Assembly: GCF_040954645.1 (NCBI RefSeq)
Contig: NC_092809.1
Span: 83,476,389-83,540,388 of the forward strand
Length of the DNA stretch: 64,000 nt
Source: Diabrotica undecimpunctata
Lineage: Eukaryota > Arthropoda > Insecta > Coleoptera > Chrysomelidae
Direction of reading: 5' to 3'
The translations under genes were made by a program, and so were the position numbers. The notes beneath the pieces are model-generated. The model saw nothing but the letters and a program-made list of their open reading frames with translations. It was not told where the DNA came from and made no database searches. Positions 10,757 through 21,207 of the stretch are shown piece after piece; position 1 is the stretch's first letter, and each line of letters starts with the position of its first letter.

Positions 10757-11197
10757 TTATCGAGGAGCAGGAAATAGTCCAGTAGCGTGGCCGTTGTATT
10801 CTTGTGGAGCAAAGCCTCCAGTGGAGTATGGAGAATCATCAAACTTGCAAACATCAATAATTATGGGACAGACGTCAAGCATATAACATTTGTATCTTAA
10901 AAATTCTGCTTGTTGTTCTCCGCGAACGTAGATGTAGTCAGCTGCATACAACAACTTAGATTCCAGTATTTTATTTATTTTTGAATATTTAACATCTCCA
11001 TTAGAATACCGAAGACCATGCACGTTTTTCTCCAAGTACACAGCAGTCTTCTTATCTTGATTACTTAATGTAGCAAACGGTTGTGGAGGTTTAAATATAT
11101 AATGGCAATGTTTAAAGCCAATTTCAATGCTGAGTTCTTTGGGAACAAACCACCCATCTACGGTGAATCCTTGAATGTCAACTAATGCGATCCTCAT
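10757..11197 (-). CDS. Polinton unknown gene B
   Basis: 146 codons on the minus strand from ATG 11197, beginning MRIALVDIQGFTVDGWFVP. A pattern of DIQGF, then FKHCHYIFKPP, then YIYVRGEQQAEFL suggests a compact alpha/beta enzyme-like fold. I recall similar proteins annotated as hypothetical near insect Polinton-type elements but cannot name a domain. The early Asp and the YIYVRG segment loosely resemble a DEDD-type exonuclease arrangement; this is a guess. It lies 45 bp downstream of the major capsid gene on the same strand, so it may be read with the capsid genes. The frame is open. Confidence 0.6.
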   Translation of the reverse strand: MRIALVDIQGFTVDGWFVPKELSIEIGFKHCHYIFKPPQPFATLSNQDKKTAVYLEKNVHGLRYSNGDVKYSKINKILESKLLYAADYIYVRGEQQAEFLRYKCYMLDVCPIIIDVCKFDDSPYSTGGFAPQEYNGHATGLFPAPR

Positions 11198-11242
11198 GAT
11201 GGCTGATAGTATACTGAATTGGATATGATTGAATAAGTCAAG

Positions 11243-12633
11243 TTAAATGATATTTTTGATAACTTCAGTTAGAGGAAAGTATTCGAGTAGACTGTCGTGG
11301 ACAATTAAACAGTACGCTCGAGTGCCTGCAGGAAAACTTTCATCTGCTTCGATTTCCAACTTAATATCAACGGTTCCCGATCTAAATGACGTATCATCCT
11401 GTTTGGAGCAGTCGAAAGTAAACAAAGCATATTTTTTAAAAGCATTATAATCCAAGATTGGATGTTTTGTTGACGAATGAGTATAACTGGGAAATAATTG
11501 GGTATAGTTGTAGTGAGCTATAGCATAATCATTTTTCGCAAAATCCAATTGCATTCTCTCGTTAGGCCAATATTTACCATTAATAACCACTCGTACGCTG
11601 GACACCTTAATGTTATCGAATAACGTTGGATTGGTGTGAATGTCATCTCATTTAGAAGTTTGAAAAGCTACAATGACATAGCGTGGACGCTCAACAGCTG
11701 AAGTTGTCTTTACACTCCATATCTCACGTCGGGATCAAGCCGTAAGTGAAGGTAGTTCATTAAGTTCCCATTTACGGAAAGGTATGGTTATCGGCGTATT
11801 ATTCTTAATCGGAGTCATTAGGTCAATTTTCACATCGTCATTCGGAAAGACATGTTTGACCTTCAGTTCCATGCTGGTAACAGTTAAAGACACTGTTGTT
11901 GTTGTTGTGGCATTAGGTTCTTCCACTAAAATACTGTCTCTATCATTACGTGCTCGAACAAATCGAAACACTTGACGACCAAAGGTTAATTTATTGTAAT
12001 CGTTGAAAATGTTGAAAATATGTTTTATCGGAATCAGTAAACTAAAGCTGTCTCCCGATAAATGTGGATTATTGGGATAGTTCCATCCTGCAGTACTGAG
12101 ATACTTGGAATCGTCAGGAGTGTAACACAACAAACTGCGAATAGTGCTAACTACACCAGGATCTCGAACTATTTCCATGTCGTGTGAACTTTGGATGTAT
12201 GTACATGTATCAAACAAGAAGGCTCCAGCATTCGGTGCAAGAGAAACAGTTCCAGTACCCACTTTCTTTATACTTCCTTTAATTTCCAAAAGTGTTTTGT
12301 GTATGGCAAAAAATGCATCTGATTGATTGATGATAAACTCGACAACGTCGCTATTATTAAATGACTTTGCATAGTCTGGTGTAAGGTGTATATGTACGAA
12401 ATTCTTTTTTTCTAATAGTATCGTCGAACTGAGGTTTCTGGTACAGATCTAAAATAGGTGGTTGAGGTTCCTGAACCTGTCGTCGAATGTATTGACGTTT
12501 TGACATCTTTTAGCTGTAATCCAATGGAAACAAGAAAGGCTTTATTGACAGCAGACACGTCACGTCGCTTGTAAGATTTGCGTGAGACTAATGGATATTG
12601 ATGCGTAGAGCTTTGTTTTATAATTAAACCCAT
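11243..12633 (-). pseudogene. Polinton major capsid protein (double jelly-roll), broken
   Basis: Major capsid protein on the minus strand, recognised from its order of segments: an N-terminal leader with NKAFLVSIGLQLK (frame 12633-12412), a jelly-roll part (12290-11735 and upstream) with VEFIINQSDAFFA and LLCYTPDDSKY, and a second jelly-roll part with FTFDCSKQDDTSFRSG and AYCLIVHDSLLEYFPL (frame 11605-11243). The segments are in different phases or separated by stops: a shift between 12412 and about 12470, another near an A-run at about 12400, and stops at 11735 and in the stretch before 11605. The start ATG lies directly next to the stop of the minor capsid gene. The product would assemble the icosahedral shell; this copy cannot make it whole. 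Confidence 0.85.
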
Positions 12634-12692
12634 CTATATCGTTTCCTTAAAATCCAAATGAAGTGTACTTTTCTCTCCTCTAAAGTTGACTG
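12634..12692 (-). pseudogene. Minor capsid (penton-like) gene, 3' end cut off by gypsy-2
   Basis: The minus strand reads ...VNFRGEKSTLHLDF... to a TAG at 12636-12634, immediately followed by the major capsid ATG. This is the C-terminus of the minor capsid gene whose main part is at 21208-21852. The two are separated by gypsy-2, and ACTG (12689-12692 and 21208-21211) is duplicated. Confidence 0.85.
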
Positions 12693-13418
12693 TGTAACAG
12701 TCGTTACTTATACTGTATTGATATAAAAATAATTTCAGAGATGTAGTATGGGCTGCCTAACTTTAAGTGTTCATTTGCCCATTAAGTGTGTATTGTTAAT
12801 AATTTAAGTTGTCACTCTGTTCTAATTTGGTACCATTGCGGACCAGAGAGATGACAGGAGATTAGGGGGGAGCGGAAACTGGCTTTAGGTTAACTTGGTT
12901 AACAAACTAGGAATTACTTTTCACTTCTGATCGAGAGTTTGGAGTGGTACACAACGGTGGCAGTTAGCGAAAGAAAATCCAATTAATGTATAGAATTTCC
13001 TTCACTTCAAGAAGTTAAATATTCTAAGTATACCATAACGATTTAATTGACGGTGTTTTCGCAAACTCGGGAGGTGAAGTGAGATTTCTAGCACGGAATT
13101 GATTAGCTATCTGGTAAATAATAATTTTTTTATATTATAAACATTAGAGTATTTTATCTATATCCTATTATTCAGATTTATTATTTCATATTTTAATATA
13201 GTATTTTGTTCAAGGCCATTATATTTTTAATCTATGTAAAGCAAGGTCACGCTACATCCGATTGGATGGGTTTTTTTTATCTACTATAATTATCTTTTTG
13301 CTCCGGTTTCTTATGCTGAAAGAAACTTTCCTCACTTCTTCTTTGATTTCTTTTTATGAATGTTGAGATTAGAAGTAACGGGGAATTGTTTTCAGCCACC
13401 TACCATGGAATTATAAAT
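12693..13418 (+). repeat. gypsy-2 5' LTR, truncated (726 of 2093 bp)
   Basis: Matches 19115-19840 at a constant offset of 6422 bases with no difference that I can see. The match stops in TTATAAAT, where a GGAT microsatellite and then PLE-1 material begin. The 3' two thirds of this LTR are missing. Confidence 0.92.
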
Positions 13419-13435
13419 GGATGGATGGATGGATG

Positions 13436-13557
13436 AAAAAATAATTTGAGCCACCAAGAAATACGTGCCATAAAATCGTTAAACGCAGACAAAGATGTTG
13501 TAATTTTACCAGCAGACAAGGGAAACGCCACGATCGTAATGAAGACAGCCGACTACA
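13436..13557 (+). repeat. Displaced 122-bp PLE-1 fragment (direct orientation)
   Basis: Matches 14213-14334 in the PLE-1 coding region (encoding SHQEIRAIKSLNADKDVVIL). It lies just after a GGAT repeat (13417-13433) at the broken end of the 5' LTR and is followed directly by the inverted target copy. It is an internal piece, not a terminal repeat, which suggests template switching during PLE insertion. Confidence 0.9.
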
Positions 13558-13559
13558 TA

Positions 13560-13702
13560 ACTGTAATCATTAGAATTGTGTTTAACGCTACGGGGTAAAG
13601 AAGAATTGGTAGTTGACCATCTGTGATCACTTAAAACAGGCGGATTCAACGTTTCATGATTAGTAGTTAATTTCGGAACTGATTTGTGAAAAAAAATGTG
13701 GC
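13560..13702 (-). repeat. Inverted 143-bp copy of gypsy-2 integrase sequence
   Basis: Exact-looking reverse complement of 16184-16326. Together the two copies flank PLE-1 as an inverted target duplication of 143 bp. It encodes part of the integrase C-terminal linker on the minus strand. Confidence 0.92.
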
Positions 13703-13709
13703 TGGATGG

Positions 13710-16043
13710 ATGGAACGATCCATCAGAACAAGTCAAGCCAATAGAATATATACACGCATGGAAAAAGCACTATTACGAGAACGAATACATGACACCAGAC
13801 GAAATTTGGCGAAGGTTGACAAGGAGCTTCTAGATTTGTTTTACGTTTTGAGCAGCAGGTTGAAATATGAAGATTGGAATAAAATTGAATCCATTTGTTA
13901 CAGAAAAATGGAAAATGAACTAGAAAGGAACACTGAACGCCAGAAAAACAAATACGAACGCTTAACCAAACATAAGGAGGTAGAATCAAAACAAAACACA
14001 GAAAGAACAGTGGTCAATCTTTCAGATAAAGTTTTAACTTCAGCTGAAACATCATTGTTAGCCAAAGGGGGAAATTTTGCGATTGTGCCTAAAGTTATAC
14101 CCAAAGAAGACATCATCGCTAATATAGAGTCTGCGATCCGCAACTTACCAATCGAAGCAGCTGAAGAAATAAGGACAGAATCAGCAAGAATTTTGCATAA
14201 AGCTAAGACACCGAAAAATAATTTGAGCCACCAAGAAATACGTGCCATAAAATCGTTAAACGCAGACAAAGATGTTGTAATTTTACCAGCAGACAAGGGA
14301 AACGCCACGATCGTAATGAAGACAGCCGACTACAAAACGAAAATACAAAATCTTCTAGATCCTGCGGTTTATAAGAAACTTAAAAAAGATCCCACTGCAG
14401 TCACCCTACGGAAAATCAACAGACTTATTAAATCTTCGTCCATACCAGAGGAGATAAAGCCAAGAATATGCAACAGCGAAGCAGTCCCACCACGCTTGTA
14501 TGGCTTGCCGAAAATACACAAAGACGATGTACCTCTCCGCCCTATTGTGAGCTCCATAGGATCTCCGTCTTACAGCCTTGCAAAACATCTGGCCGATATT
14601 TTACAACCACATATAGGAAAAAACGATGCCTTTGTAAAAGACTCCGCCCATTTTATTGAGAAGATCAAAGGAATAACTTTGCAGGAATCTGACATTCTTG
14701 TTAGTTTTGATGTGGTTTCCCTATTTACAAGAGTCCCCCTAGAAGACGTTCTGAATTTAATTGAGGGACTAGTTTCCAAGGATATGGTGGAATTATACCG
14801 TATTTGCCTAACTACCACATACTTTTCATGGGAAGACCAAATTTATGAACAGATGGATGGAGTAGCAATGGGAAGCCCACTAAGCCCGGTCGTAGCCAAC
14901 CTTTTCATGGAGCATTTAGAGAAGAAGATAATGGACTCAGCATACAAGCCTAGGGTATGGTTCAGATACGTTGATGACACCTTTGTGATTTGGGGTCACG
15001 GAGCAGAAAAACTAAACGATTTCCTGGCTTATATAAATACACTACATCCAAATATTCAATTTACGATGGAAACAGAAAAAGCTCAACAACTAGCGTTCCT
15101 GGATGTATTAGTAAATCGAAAGGAAGGTCACTTAGGACATAAAGTGTATCGAAAACCTACACACACAGACAGATACCTAAACAGGAACTCAAATCATCAT
15201 CCTAGCCAAAAACAAGGTATCATCAAAACTTTGGCAGAGAGGGCGAAGAGAATTTGTGAACCACAACATCTCCAAAGTGAACTTCTTTATATTGAAAAAG
15301 CGCTCACCTCTAATGGGTACACCAGAAGAGAAATACACAAGGCGATGAACAACGTATCTAGAAGAAGGGACGAAGAAACAGAATGTAAAGGGAAAGCGTT
15401 CTTGCCCTATATATCGGGGGTAACGGACAGAATTGGGCGAATACTCAAGAAAGCCAACATAAAGACCATCTTCAGACCTACAAAGAAGATCAAGGATTGT
15501 TTAAGATCGGTAAAAGACAAACGCGACCCATTAGCAACGGCCGGAGTATACCGAATACCATGCACATGTGGAATGGTATATGTGGGAACCACAAAAAGAC
15601 ACACTAACACCAGGATAAATGAACATAAAAGCCATTGTCGTTTAGGACATATCGACAAATCTGCCGTTGCCGAACACGCTTTGGGAAGCGGAGAACATCG
15701 AATACTATTTGAAGAAACACAGATGCTGGACAAAACTTCACAGTACTACCCACGGTTATATCGGGAAGCGGTGGAAATATACAAGCACCCAAACAATTTC
15801 AATAGGATAGAAGAAGGACTAAAAATCAACAAAACATGGATACCAGTATTAAAATCCACAAACGCCCTTCCCGCCAAACACGGAGATAGAAAAGCTACTA
15901 TAAACAACGACACGCCCCCTCAAGCCGAAACCAGTGGAGGGGAGGCGAGTGGGAATTATAAATATTGCCTCCGTAGTACAACGCGTCGTCAGTTTCTGCT
16001 TACAAGCGAAGCATCAACATCTCCAGAAGATGCCAACCCCTAG
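13710..16043 (+). CDS. Penelope reverse transcriptase with GIY-YIG endonuclease (PLE-1)
   Basis: 777 codons from ATG 13710 (upstream in-frame codons come from the flanking target copy). RT region: RLYGLPKIHKDDVPLRPIV (about residue 265), SFDVVSLFTRVP (motif A), MGSPLSPVVANLFME (motif B) and FRYVDDTFVIW (catalytic YVDD, motif C). The C-terminus has a GIY-YIG nuclease: CTCGMVYVGTTKRHTNTRI followed by NEHKSHC. This arrangement is diagnostic of endonuclease-bearing PLEs, which copy RNA into nicked DNA. No stop or frameshift is seen. The last codons overlap the hammerhead-like motif. Confidence 0.93.
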   Translation: MERSIRTSQANRIYTRMEKALLRERIHDTRRNLAKVDKELLDLFYVLSSRLKYEDWNKIESICYRKMENELERNTERQKNKYERLTKHKEVESKQNTERTVVNLSDKVLTSAETSLLAKGGNFAIVPKVIPKEDIIANIESAIRNLPIEAAEEIRTESARILHKAKTPKNNLSHQEIRAIKSLNADKDVVILPADKGNATIVMKTADYKTKIQNLLDPAVYKKLKKDPTAVTLRKINRLIKSSSIPEEIKPRICNSEAVPPRLYGLPKIHKDDVPLRPIVSSIGSPSYSLAKHLADILQPHIGKNDAFVKDSAHFIEKIKGITLQESDILVSFDVVSLFTRVPLEDVLNLIEGLVSKDMVELYRICLTTTYFSWEDQIYEQMDGVAMGSPLSPVVANLFMEHLEKKIMDSAYKPRVWFRYVDDTFVIWGHGAEKLNDFLAYINTLHPNIQFTMETEKAQQLAFLDVLVNRKEGHLGHKVYRKPTHTDRYLNRNSNHHPSQKQGIIKTLAERAKRICEPQHLQSELLYIEKALTSNGYTRREIHKAMNNVSRRRDEETECKGKAFLPYISGVTDRIGRILKKANIKTIFRPTKKIKDCLRSVKDKRDPLATAGVYRIPCTCGMVYVGTTKRHTNTRINEHKSHCRLGHIDKSAVAEHALGSGEHRILFEETQMLDKTSQYYPRLYREAVEIYKHPNNFNRIEEGLKINKTWIPVLKSTNALPAKHGDRKATINNDTPPQAETSGGEASGNYKYCLRSTTRRQFLLTSEASTSPEDANP

Positions 16044-16068
16044 TGTTGGCGAAACGTCGAGAACAAAT
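16018..16068 (+). ncRNA. Hammerhead-like ribozyme of PLE-1, variant core
   Basis: The order is: stem I 3' strand TCTC (16020-16023), core CAGAAGA (16024-16030, consensus CUGANGA, so U4 is A), stem II GCCAAC (16032-16037) with GTTGGC (16045-16050) and a 7-base loop, GAAA (16051-16054), then CGTC (16055-16058) and GAGA (16059-16062) pairing with TCTC. The ACGU of stem III is self-complementary, as in dimeric PLE hammerheads. It spans the stop codon of the PLE-1 frame. Activity is doubtful because of the core change. Confidence 0.65.
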
Positions 16069-16183
16069 CTCAACAGAAGACAACGGCCCAACAGCCCGAA
16101 TAAACAGTTTAATAAGTTAGACGATGGCCGTGAAAGCCTAACGCAATTTATTTTGATCTTGGTGGTGTGTTGCTAATAACTTG

Positions 16184-16326
16184 GCCACATTTTTTTTCAC
16201 AAATCAGTTCCGAAATTAACTACTAATCATGAAACGTTGAATCCGCCTGTTTTAAGTGATCACAGATGGTCAACTACCAATTCTTCTTTACCCCGTAGCG
16301 TTAAACACAATTCTAATGATTACAGT
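16184..16326 (+). repeat. Right copy of the 143-bp target inverted repeat around PLE-1
   Basis: Partner of 13560-13702 in opposite orientation. It is the original gypsy-2 sequence, continuous with the integrase frame to the right. It starts at GCCAC directly after the PLE-1 3' end. Confidence 0.9.
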
Positions 16327-16677
16327 AGTGAAATAGTTCCATTATCAGTATCAACTTTTAGGTTTGTTGATGATGATGATATGTCTATGGTTGTACCATA
16401 TAATATTTATAACCAATCAAATACTTTAGATTTGCGATTCTTTGTTGGCGATAGAGTTTTAAAGAGAAACTTTGTAAAATCAAGTAAAGGTGATGCTATT
16501 TCGGCAAAATTTTGCCAGAAATACATTCCGTGTACGGTTGTAAGGGTAATATCTCCTTTGGTATATGAATTAAGGGACAATTCGTCCAACAAACGAATTG
16601 GTCAATTTCATGTAAAGGATTTACTGCCTGATAACACCATCGAAGAGGTTAGTTCTTCATCCTCAGAAGAAGACTAA
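16186..16677 (+). pseudogene. gypsy-2 integrase C-terminus
   Basis: An open frame to the stop at 16677, with VGDRVLKRNFVKSSKGD, then FCQKYIPCTVVRVISPLVYEL and FHVKDLLPD, ending in an acidic tail. The same order (VGDKVWKRNFV ... KFIPCVVHKVISPLVY) ends the gypsy-1 polyprotein, so this is the GPY/F-type module that follows the integrase catalytic core. Everything upstream (gag, protease, RT, RNase H, integrase core) is missing. The homologous reading starts at the PLE-1 border. Confidence 0.88.
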
Positions 16678-19114
16678 CTTAACACTTTCGTTTAAGCTAA
16701 TCTCTTTCTCTGTTTGTCTTTAGCTTATTTTGATTATATTTTGCATCTTAGTCTAAGATTTTCTTAATCACCAGATAACGTAGGTACACCGCTATTTTTT
16801 GTATCTTTTGGCATTGGTTAATGACTTCTATAACTTATTAGATAATTAGTATGTATGACTTATCCATTTTTTTTGTATTATAAATGATGCACTTCATAAT
16901 GAATTAATATTCTTAAGTACTAATCTTCCCAGGAGAATTACTCCTTTTAACCTCATATGATACGAGGGTTGTTTAGTATATATTTACATATTTAGATTTA
17001 TACTTATAGTTAATCCTATTACTGATAAGGAACTATGGAACTATGTTGTTACACTACTGGATCATATATTGTGTGTTATATCTTTGATATTTGATTCCTT
17101 AGTATTTGTTTTGATATATTTGTTCAATATTTGCCAATTTGGAAAGATGTTGTGATTTTTTTTTATCTTTGGTCTGCTTTATTCTCACTTGTCACGAAAA
17201 TCTTAAATACTCTACAATAATTTATGTCCTGATTCCATATACAGGATGGTTCTGGAATTAGTTTGGAATTTTGAAGTAGGTAAGGATGGCCGGCGTCCTT
17301 CTTATTTCTTCTTATTTATTCTTCTGAATTTTCTGTCAATGAATCTGTCAATACTCAGCTTTAGTGAATACGTGGGTTCGAGATTGTTGCTCAGCAACTG
17401 ATCACTGCTGCTCAATTAGGTTCGTACTATATGTGTTTATTGCAGAGTAGGCAGATGTTTATGCCTCATAATATTTCTGGTCAGGAAATGCTCGCGACAT
17501 GTCCTAACCATTCTTGTGTGATTGTCCAAATATTCCAGTTACCTTTTCACAACTTGATAGGGAAGTTTAATTAGTTCATATTAGTTATCTTACTTCAGGT
17601 TATGTTTTTTCCTTTAACTATCCCTACACATGTCAAGTTAGTCATTTTCATTATTTAAGAGTTTAGACAAATGAGTTGTCCTCTTAGTGTAATCCCACTT
17701 CTTTCCTTAGGCACAAATTGCTGTTTAGATTTAGGACTATTCCCGGATAATTCCATGCTGCGAGAACTTGTTATAAATCTACAGTTTTGTTCAAAATTAG
17801 TTGCTTGTTCTCGACATATATTTTTTTCTTTCGTTAGTAATGGTATTATAGGAAAAGTCCACCACTTATATTTTCTTAGGATTTCTATTGGGATTTTATC
17901 GGTGTCTGGTTATTCTCATACATCTGTTGTAGCCCCATGCTATAGTTAGCGAATACCAGCACACTCAAAATTTATTTAGCCTCTGAATTCCTTTAGTCCA
18001 TTTTAGACTTTAGACTTTAGGAATTTATCTTTATCTTTGGTTTAGTTCAGTTACATATTACATTACTTAGTCTGAATAAGTGTGACGATGCTGCTTCACA
18101 CTTTAGGAAATTTTGCTTTATTGTAATTACTTAGTTGGCATTGGCTCATATTACCGGATGAGGGTAAGAGCTAATTTAGTTATTAGCATTAGTGAGAATT
18201 GGCCCTTTCCTGATCGTTCTTCTTTGGATATGCTCTATTTATAAATCTGGTGTCCATCGATAGTCCGATTTTGGATTCAGTGTCTGATTCCTCACTTATT
18301 TGGTTTATTTGGTTATGTAGGTTCGTATCACCATATGTGGGTGTACGTAGACCTCATTTAGTTTTGAGATTTAGTATTGGTGTGAATGGGTCCATAAATC
18401 TTCCTGGTCGTTCTTCTTTGGATATGCTTTTATGAATCTGGTGTCCATTGATAGTCTGACTTTGGATTAAGCGTCCTATTTCACATTTATTTTGGTTATT
18501 ACGTCTTTGAGATACTTTGGTATGTTTACGATTTAGATTACTATTTGTGTTATTTGGTTTGGTGAGAATTACTCCATAAATCTTCCTGATTGTTCTTCTC
18601 TGGATATATTACTATGAATCTGGTGTCCATTGTTAGTTCAATTTTGGATTAAGTGTTCAGTTCTTAACCTATTTAGTTTATGATTTCTTTGATCTTAGTT
18701 TAGTATATCTCCGGGTGAGATATTGGTTGAATTGGCTCATACATTTGCCTGGTTGTTCGTCCTTGGATATACTTAGTCTTATAAATCTGATGTCCATGGA
18801 TAGTTCAATTTTGGATTTAGTGCCCAATTCGACATTTATTTGTCAGCAAGAATTTAGTTGGTATATTTAGTTAATACTTGGCTTTTAAGCATATTGTCGA
18901 TTGAGATTTTGATTCGACTTTCGAGTCATCTGAGTTTGTGGTGTCTGGCGCCATGACCATTCTTTTTTTTTCCGTGATCTTTAGTTCGTGGTTATTTTTT
19001 TTGTGTAAACTTGCAGATCAACGTGGAATGTTAGGCCAGTACACTTAGTTATTGATACTTTAATTTTATGAAAAAAAATTTTGATTAAAATTTTTTTCCC
19101 GACTAGTAGGGGAA
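16678..19114 (+). other. gypsy-2 3' non-coding region with degenerate repeats
   Basis: About 2.4 kb with no convincing gene. Between about 18205 and 18830 four degenerate copies of a unit of roughly 165-195 bp recur, each with CTGGTCGTTCTTCTTTGGATAT-like text followed by ATCTGGTGTCCAT and a TTTTGGATT. A polypurine tract (AGTAGGGGAA) ends the region at 19114, directly before the 3' LTR. Open frames at 17671-17949 and 18250-18435 show no domain. Confidence 0.75.
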
Positions 19115-21207
19115 TGTAACAGTCGTTACTTATACTGTATTGATATAAAAATAATTTCAGAGATGTAGTATGGGCTGCCTAACTTTAAGTGTTCATTTGC
19201 CCATTAAGTGTGTATTGTTAATAATTTAAGTTGTCACTCTGTTCTAATTTGGTACCATTGCGGACCAGAGAGATGACAGGAGATTAGGGGGGAGCGGAAA
19301 CTGGCTTTAGGTTAACTTGGTTAACAAACTAGGAATTACTTTTCACTTCTGATCGAGAGTTTGGAGTGGTACACAACGGTGGCAGTTAGCGAAAGAAAAT
19401 CCAATTAATGTATAGAATTTCCTTCACTTCAAGAAGTTAAATATTCTAAGTATACCATAACGATTTAATTGACGGTGTTTTCGCAAACTCGGGAGGTGAA
19501 GTGAGATTTCTAGCACGGAATTGATTAGCTATCTGGTAAATAATAATTTTTTTATATTATAAACATTAGAGTATTTTATCTATATCCTATTATTCAGATT
19601 TATTATTTCATATTTTAATATAGTATTTTGTTCAAGGCCATTATATTTTTAATCTATGTAAAGCAAGGTCACGCTACATCCGATTGGATGGGTTTTTTTT
19701 ATCTACTATAATTATCTTTTTGCTCCGGTTTCTTATGCTGAAAGAAACTTTCCTCACTTCTTCTTTGATTTCTTTTTATGAATGTTGAGATTAGAAGTAA
19801 CGGGGAATTGTTTTCAGCCACCTACCATGGAATTATAAATTTCCCATAGAACATCCGAGGGAGAGTACCACTTCAACTCTATAAGAATCAGGGTCATTGG
19901 GACAAGACAGGGGGTATTGTCTACTCCACCCTCATTTTTTCTCCAGCCTGCACCTAGAGGTAGGGCAGGACAGTAATCATCAGAACTGAGCCAATTAGCA
20001 CCAGCTCCGTGCTAATTTCGGACCTCAAGGAGGACTTCGCTGGGACACCGAAGCCATTCGGGAGTATCCTTCCAGACAACTGTTTCACCGAGGAGGACAG
20101 TTGGTTTTTGATTCAGAACTATATATATATCTTGTTTCACTAGTTATAGTTTTTTTATAACGTATATATATATATATATTAATTAATATAACTCCCCTTG
20201 GTGTAAGGTATCGGGAAGTTTGAGCTCAAATTCTACCCAGAGATTATCTTCCATTGTTTTTTGTATTAACCATTTATTTCTTTATTAACTTTAATTATTT
20301 CATTATTAACTTTAATTATTTCATTATTTGTCTACTTAACTAATTTTTTATATTTGATCTTGCGTTATTAACTCCGGTTATTATCCCTTCAGGATAATAT
20401 ACCGTTTCAATTGTTTAATTTGGCTTGTTCCCATTTATATATTACTTATTTATTATATTTGAATTTAGAGGTGTTTGACAATATTGTTGGTCATATTGTA
20501 GGTTAGTATGATATATTTACTTGGCTATACGTTCTTCCAACGTTAGCATTATTTTTTGTTTAAGGTTGTTTTTTAACCTAGATGTAGGTTGTACACTCTA
20601 TATCAGAGTTATTCTGTGTAGTTTTCAACTTTTTATTATAGTTGTTTTCAACATTTTTTTTAAATATTATATTGTGAAATTTTCATATACTTTTTGGTAA
20701 CTTAGAGGTTGTCAAAATCTAAGAAGTTATATTTAATAAACTTGAATTTGTTTTGCATATAATTTTTTTTATTAATATTCCCTTACCTTTTTACATTTAC
20801 AGCATTTTTGTTTATTAAGTCAACCTTAATTAATATTAGCAGTATACGATACCTGGAAGAGTGACTGTTACTCTTTTTAGAGTATTATCCCTCTTCTGGC
20901 GCCCTCAATTTGTTTTCTTTGTTAATTTTCATTATATCTATTCATTTTTCATATCTTCTTTTCTATCCATCATACATATTTTCCTGATTTACTGTCTTTA
21001 AAAGGCATGCAAATTGGCCGTATCCATCCTTGAGTTTCTAGTGGTCATTCTCTTGCCTACATTGCTAGCCTAGCCACATTCCGTTCAATATTTTTTTTAC
21101 TTCTTTACTTAATTGTTATCTATTTTACTTCTATCAATTTTATCCCTTATATATAGACCACTCTTCTTATACCTCTCTCCTCCTACACACCCCAGTATTT
21201 TGCTACA
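19115..21207 (+). repeat. gypsy-2 3' LTR, complete (2093 bp)
   Basis: TG...CA ended, starting TGTAACAGTC after the polypurine tract and ending TTTTGCTACA before the ACTG duplication. The first 726 bp match the 5' remnant. It contains a TGGCGCCCTC at about 20898 that looks like a primer-binding site but lies inside the LTR. There are short (TA)n runs near 20125-20180. No gene. Confidence 0.88.

Larger units (their letters stand above)
13703..16183 (+). mobile_element. PLE-1: Penelope-like element
   Basis: About 2.48 kb between the two inverted copies of gypsy-2 target sequence. It holds one intact RT plus GIY-YIG frame, then a hammerhead-like motif and a short 3' region. There is no terminal repeat on the 5' side, so the copy looks 5'-truncated. 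It sits in the integrase of gypsy-2. Confidence 0.9.
12693..21207 (+). mobile_element. gypsy-2: internally deleted LTR retrotransposon carrying PLE-1
   Basis: The element begins TGTAACAGTC at 12693 and ends TTTTGCTACA at 21207, flanked by ACTG (12689-12692; 21208-21211) in the Polinton minor capsid gene. The 3' LTR is complete (19115-21207, 2093 bp). The 5' LTR keeps only its first 726 bp (12693-13418), which look identical to 19115-19840. The rest of the 5' LTR, the leader, gag and most of pol are absent; only the integrase C-terminus (16186-16677) and a long 3' region remain. The missing part is replaced by the PLE-1 complex. Confidence 0.9.

Noticed and set aside
17671..18435. Short open frames in the gypsy-2 3' region
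   Set aside because: No domain, overlap with degenerate repeats, composition like the surrounding non-coding DNA.
20893..20905. TGGCGCCCTC resembling an LTR-adjacent primer-binding site
   Set aside because: It lies within the 3' LTR of gypsy-2, which continues to 21207 and is closed by the ACTG duplication.
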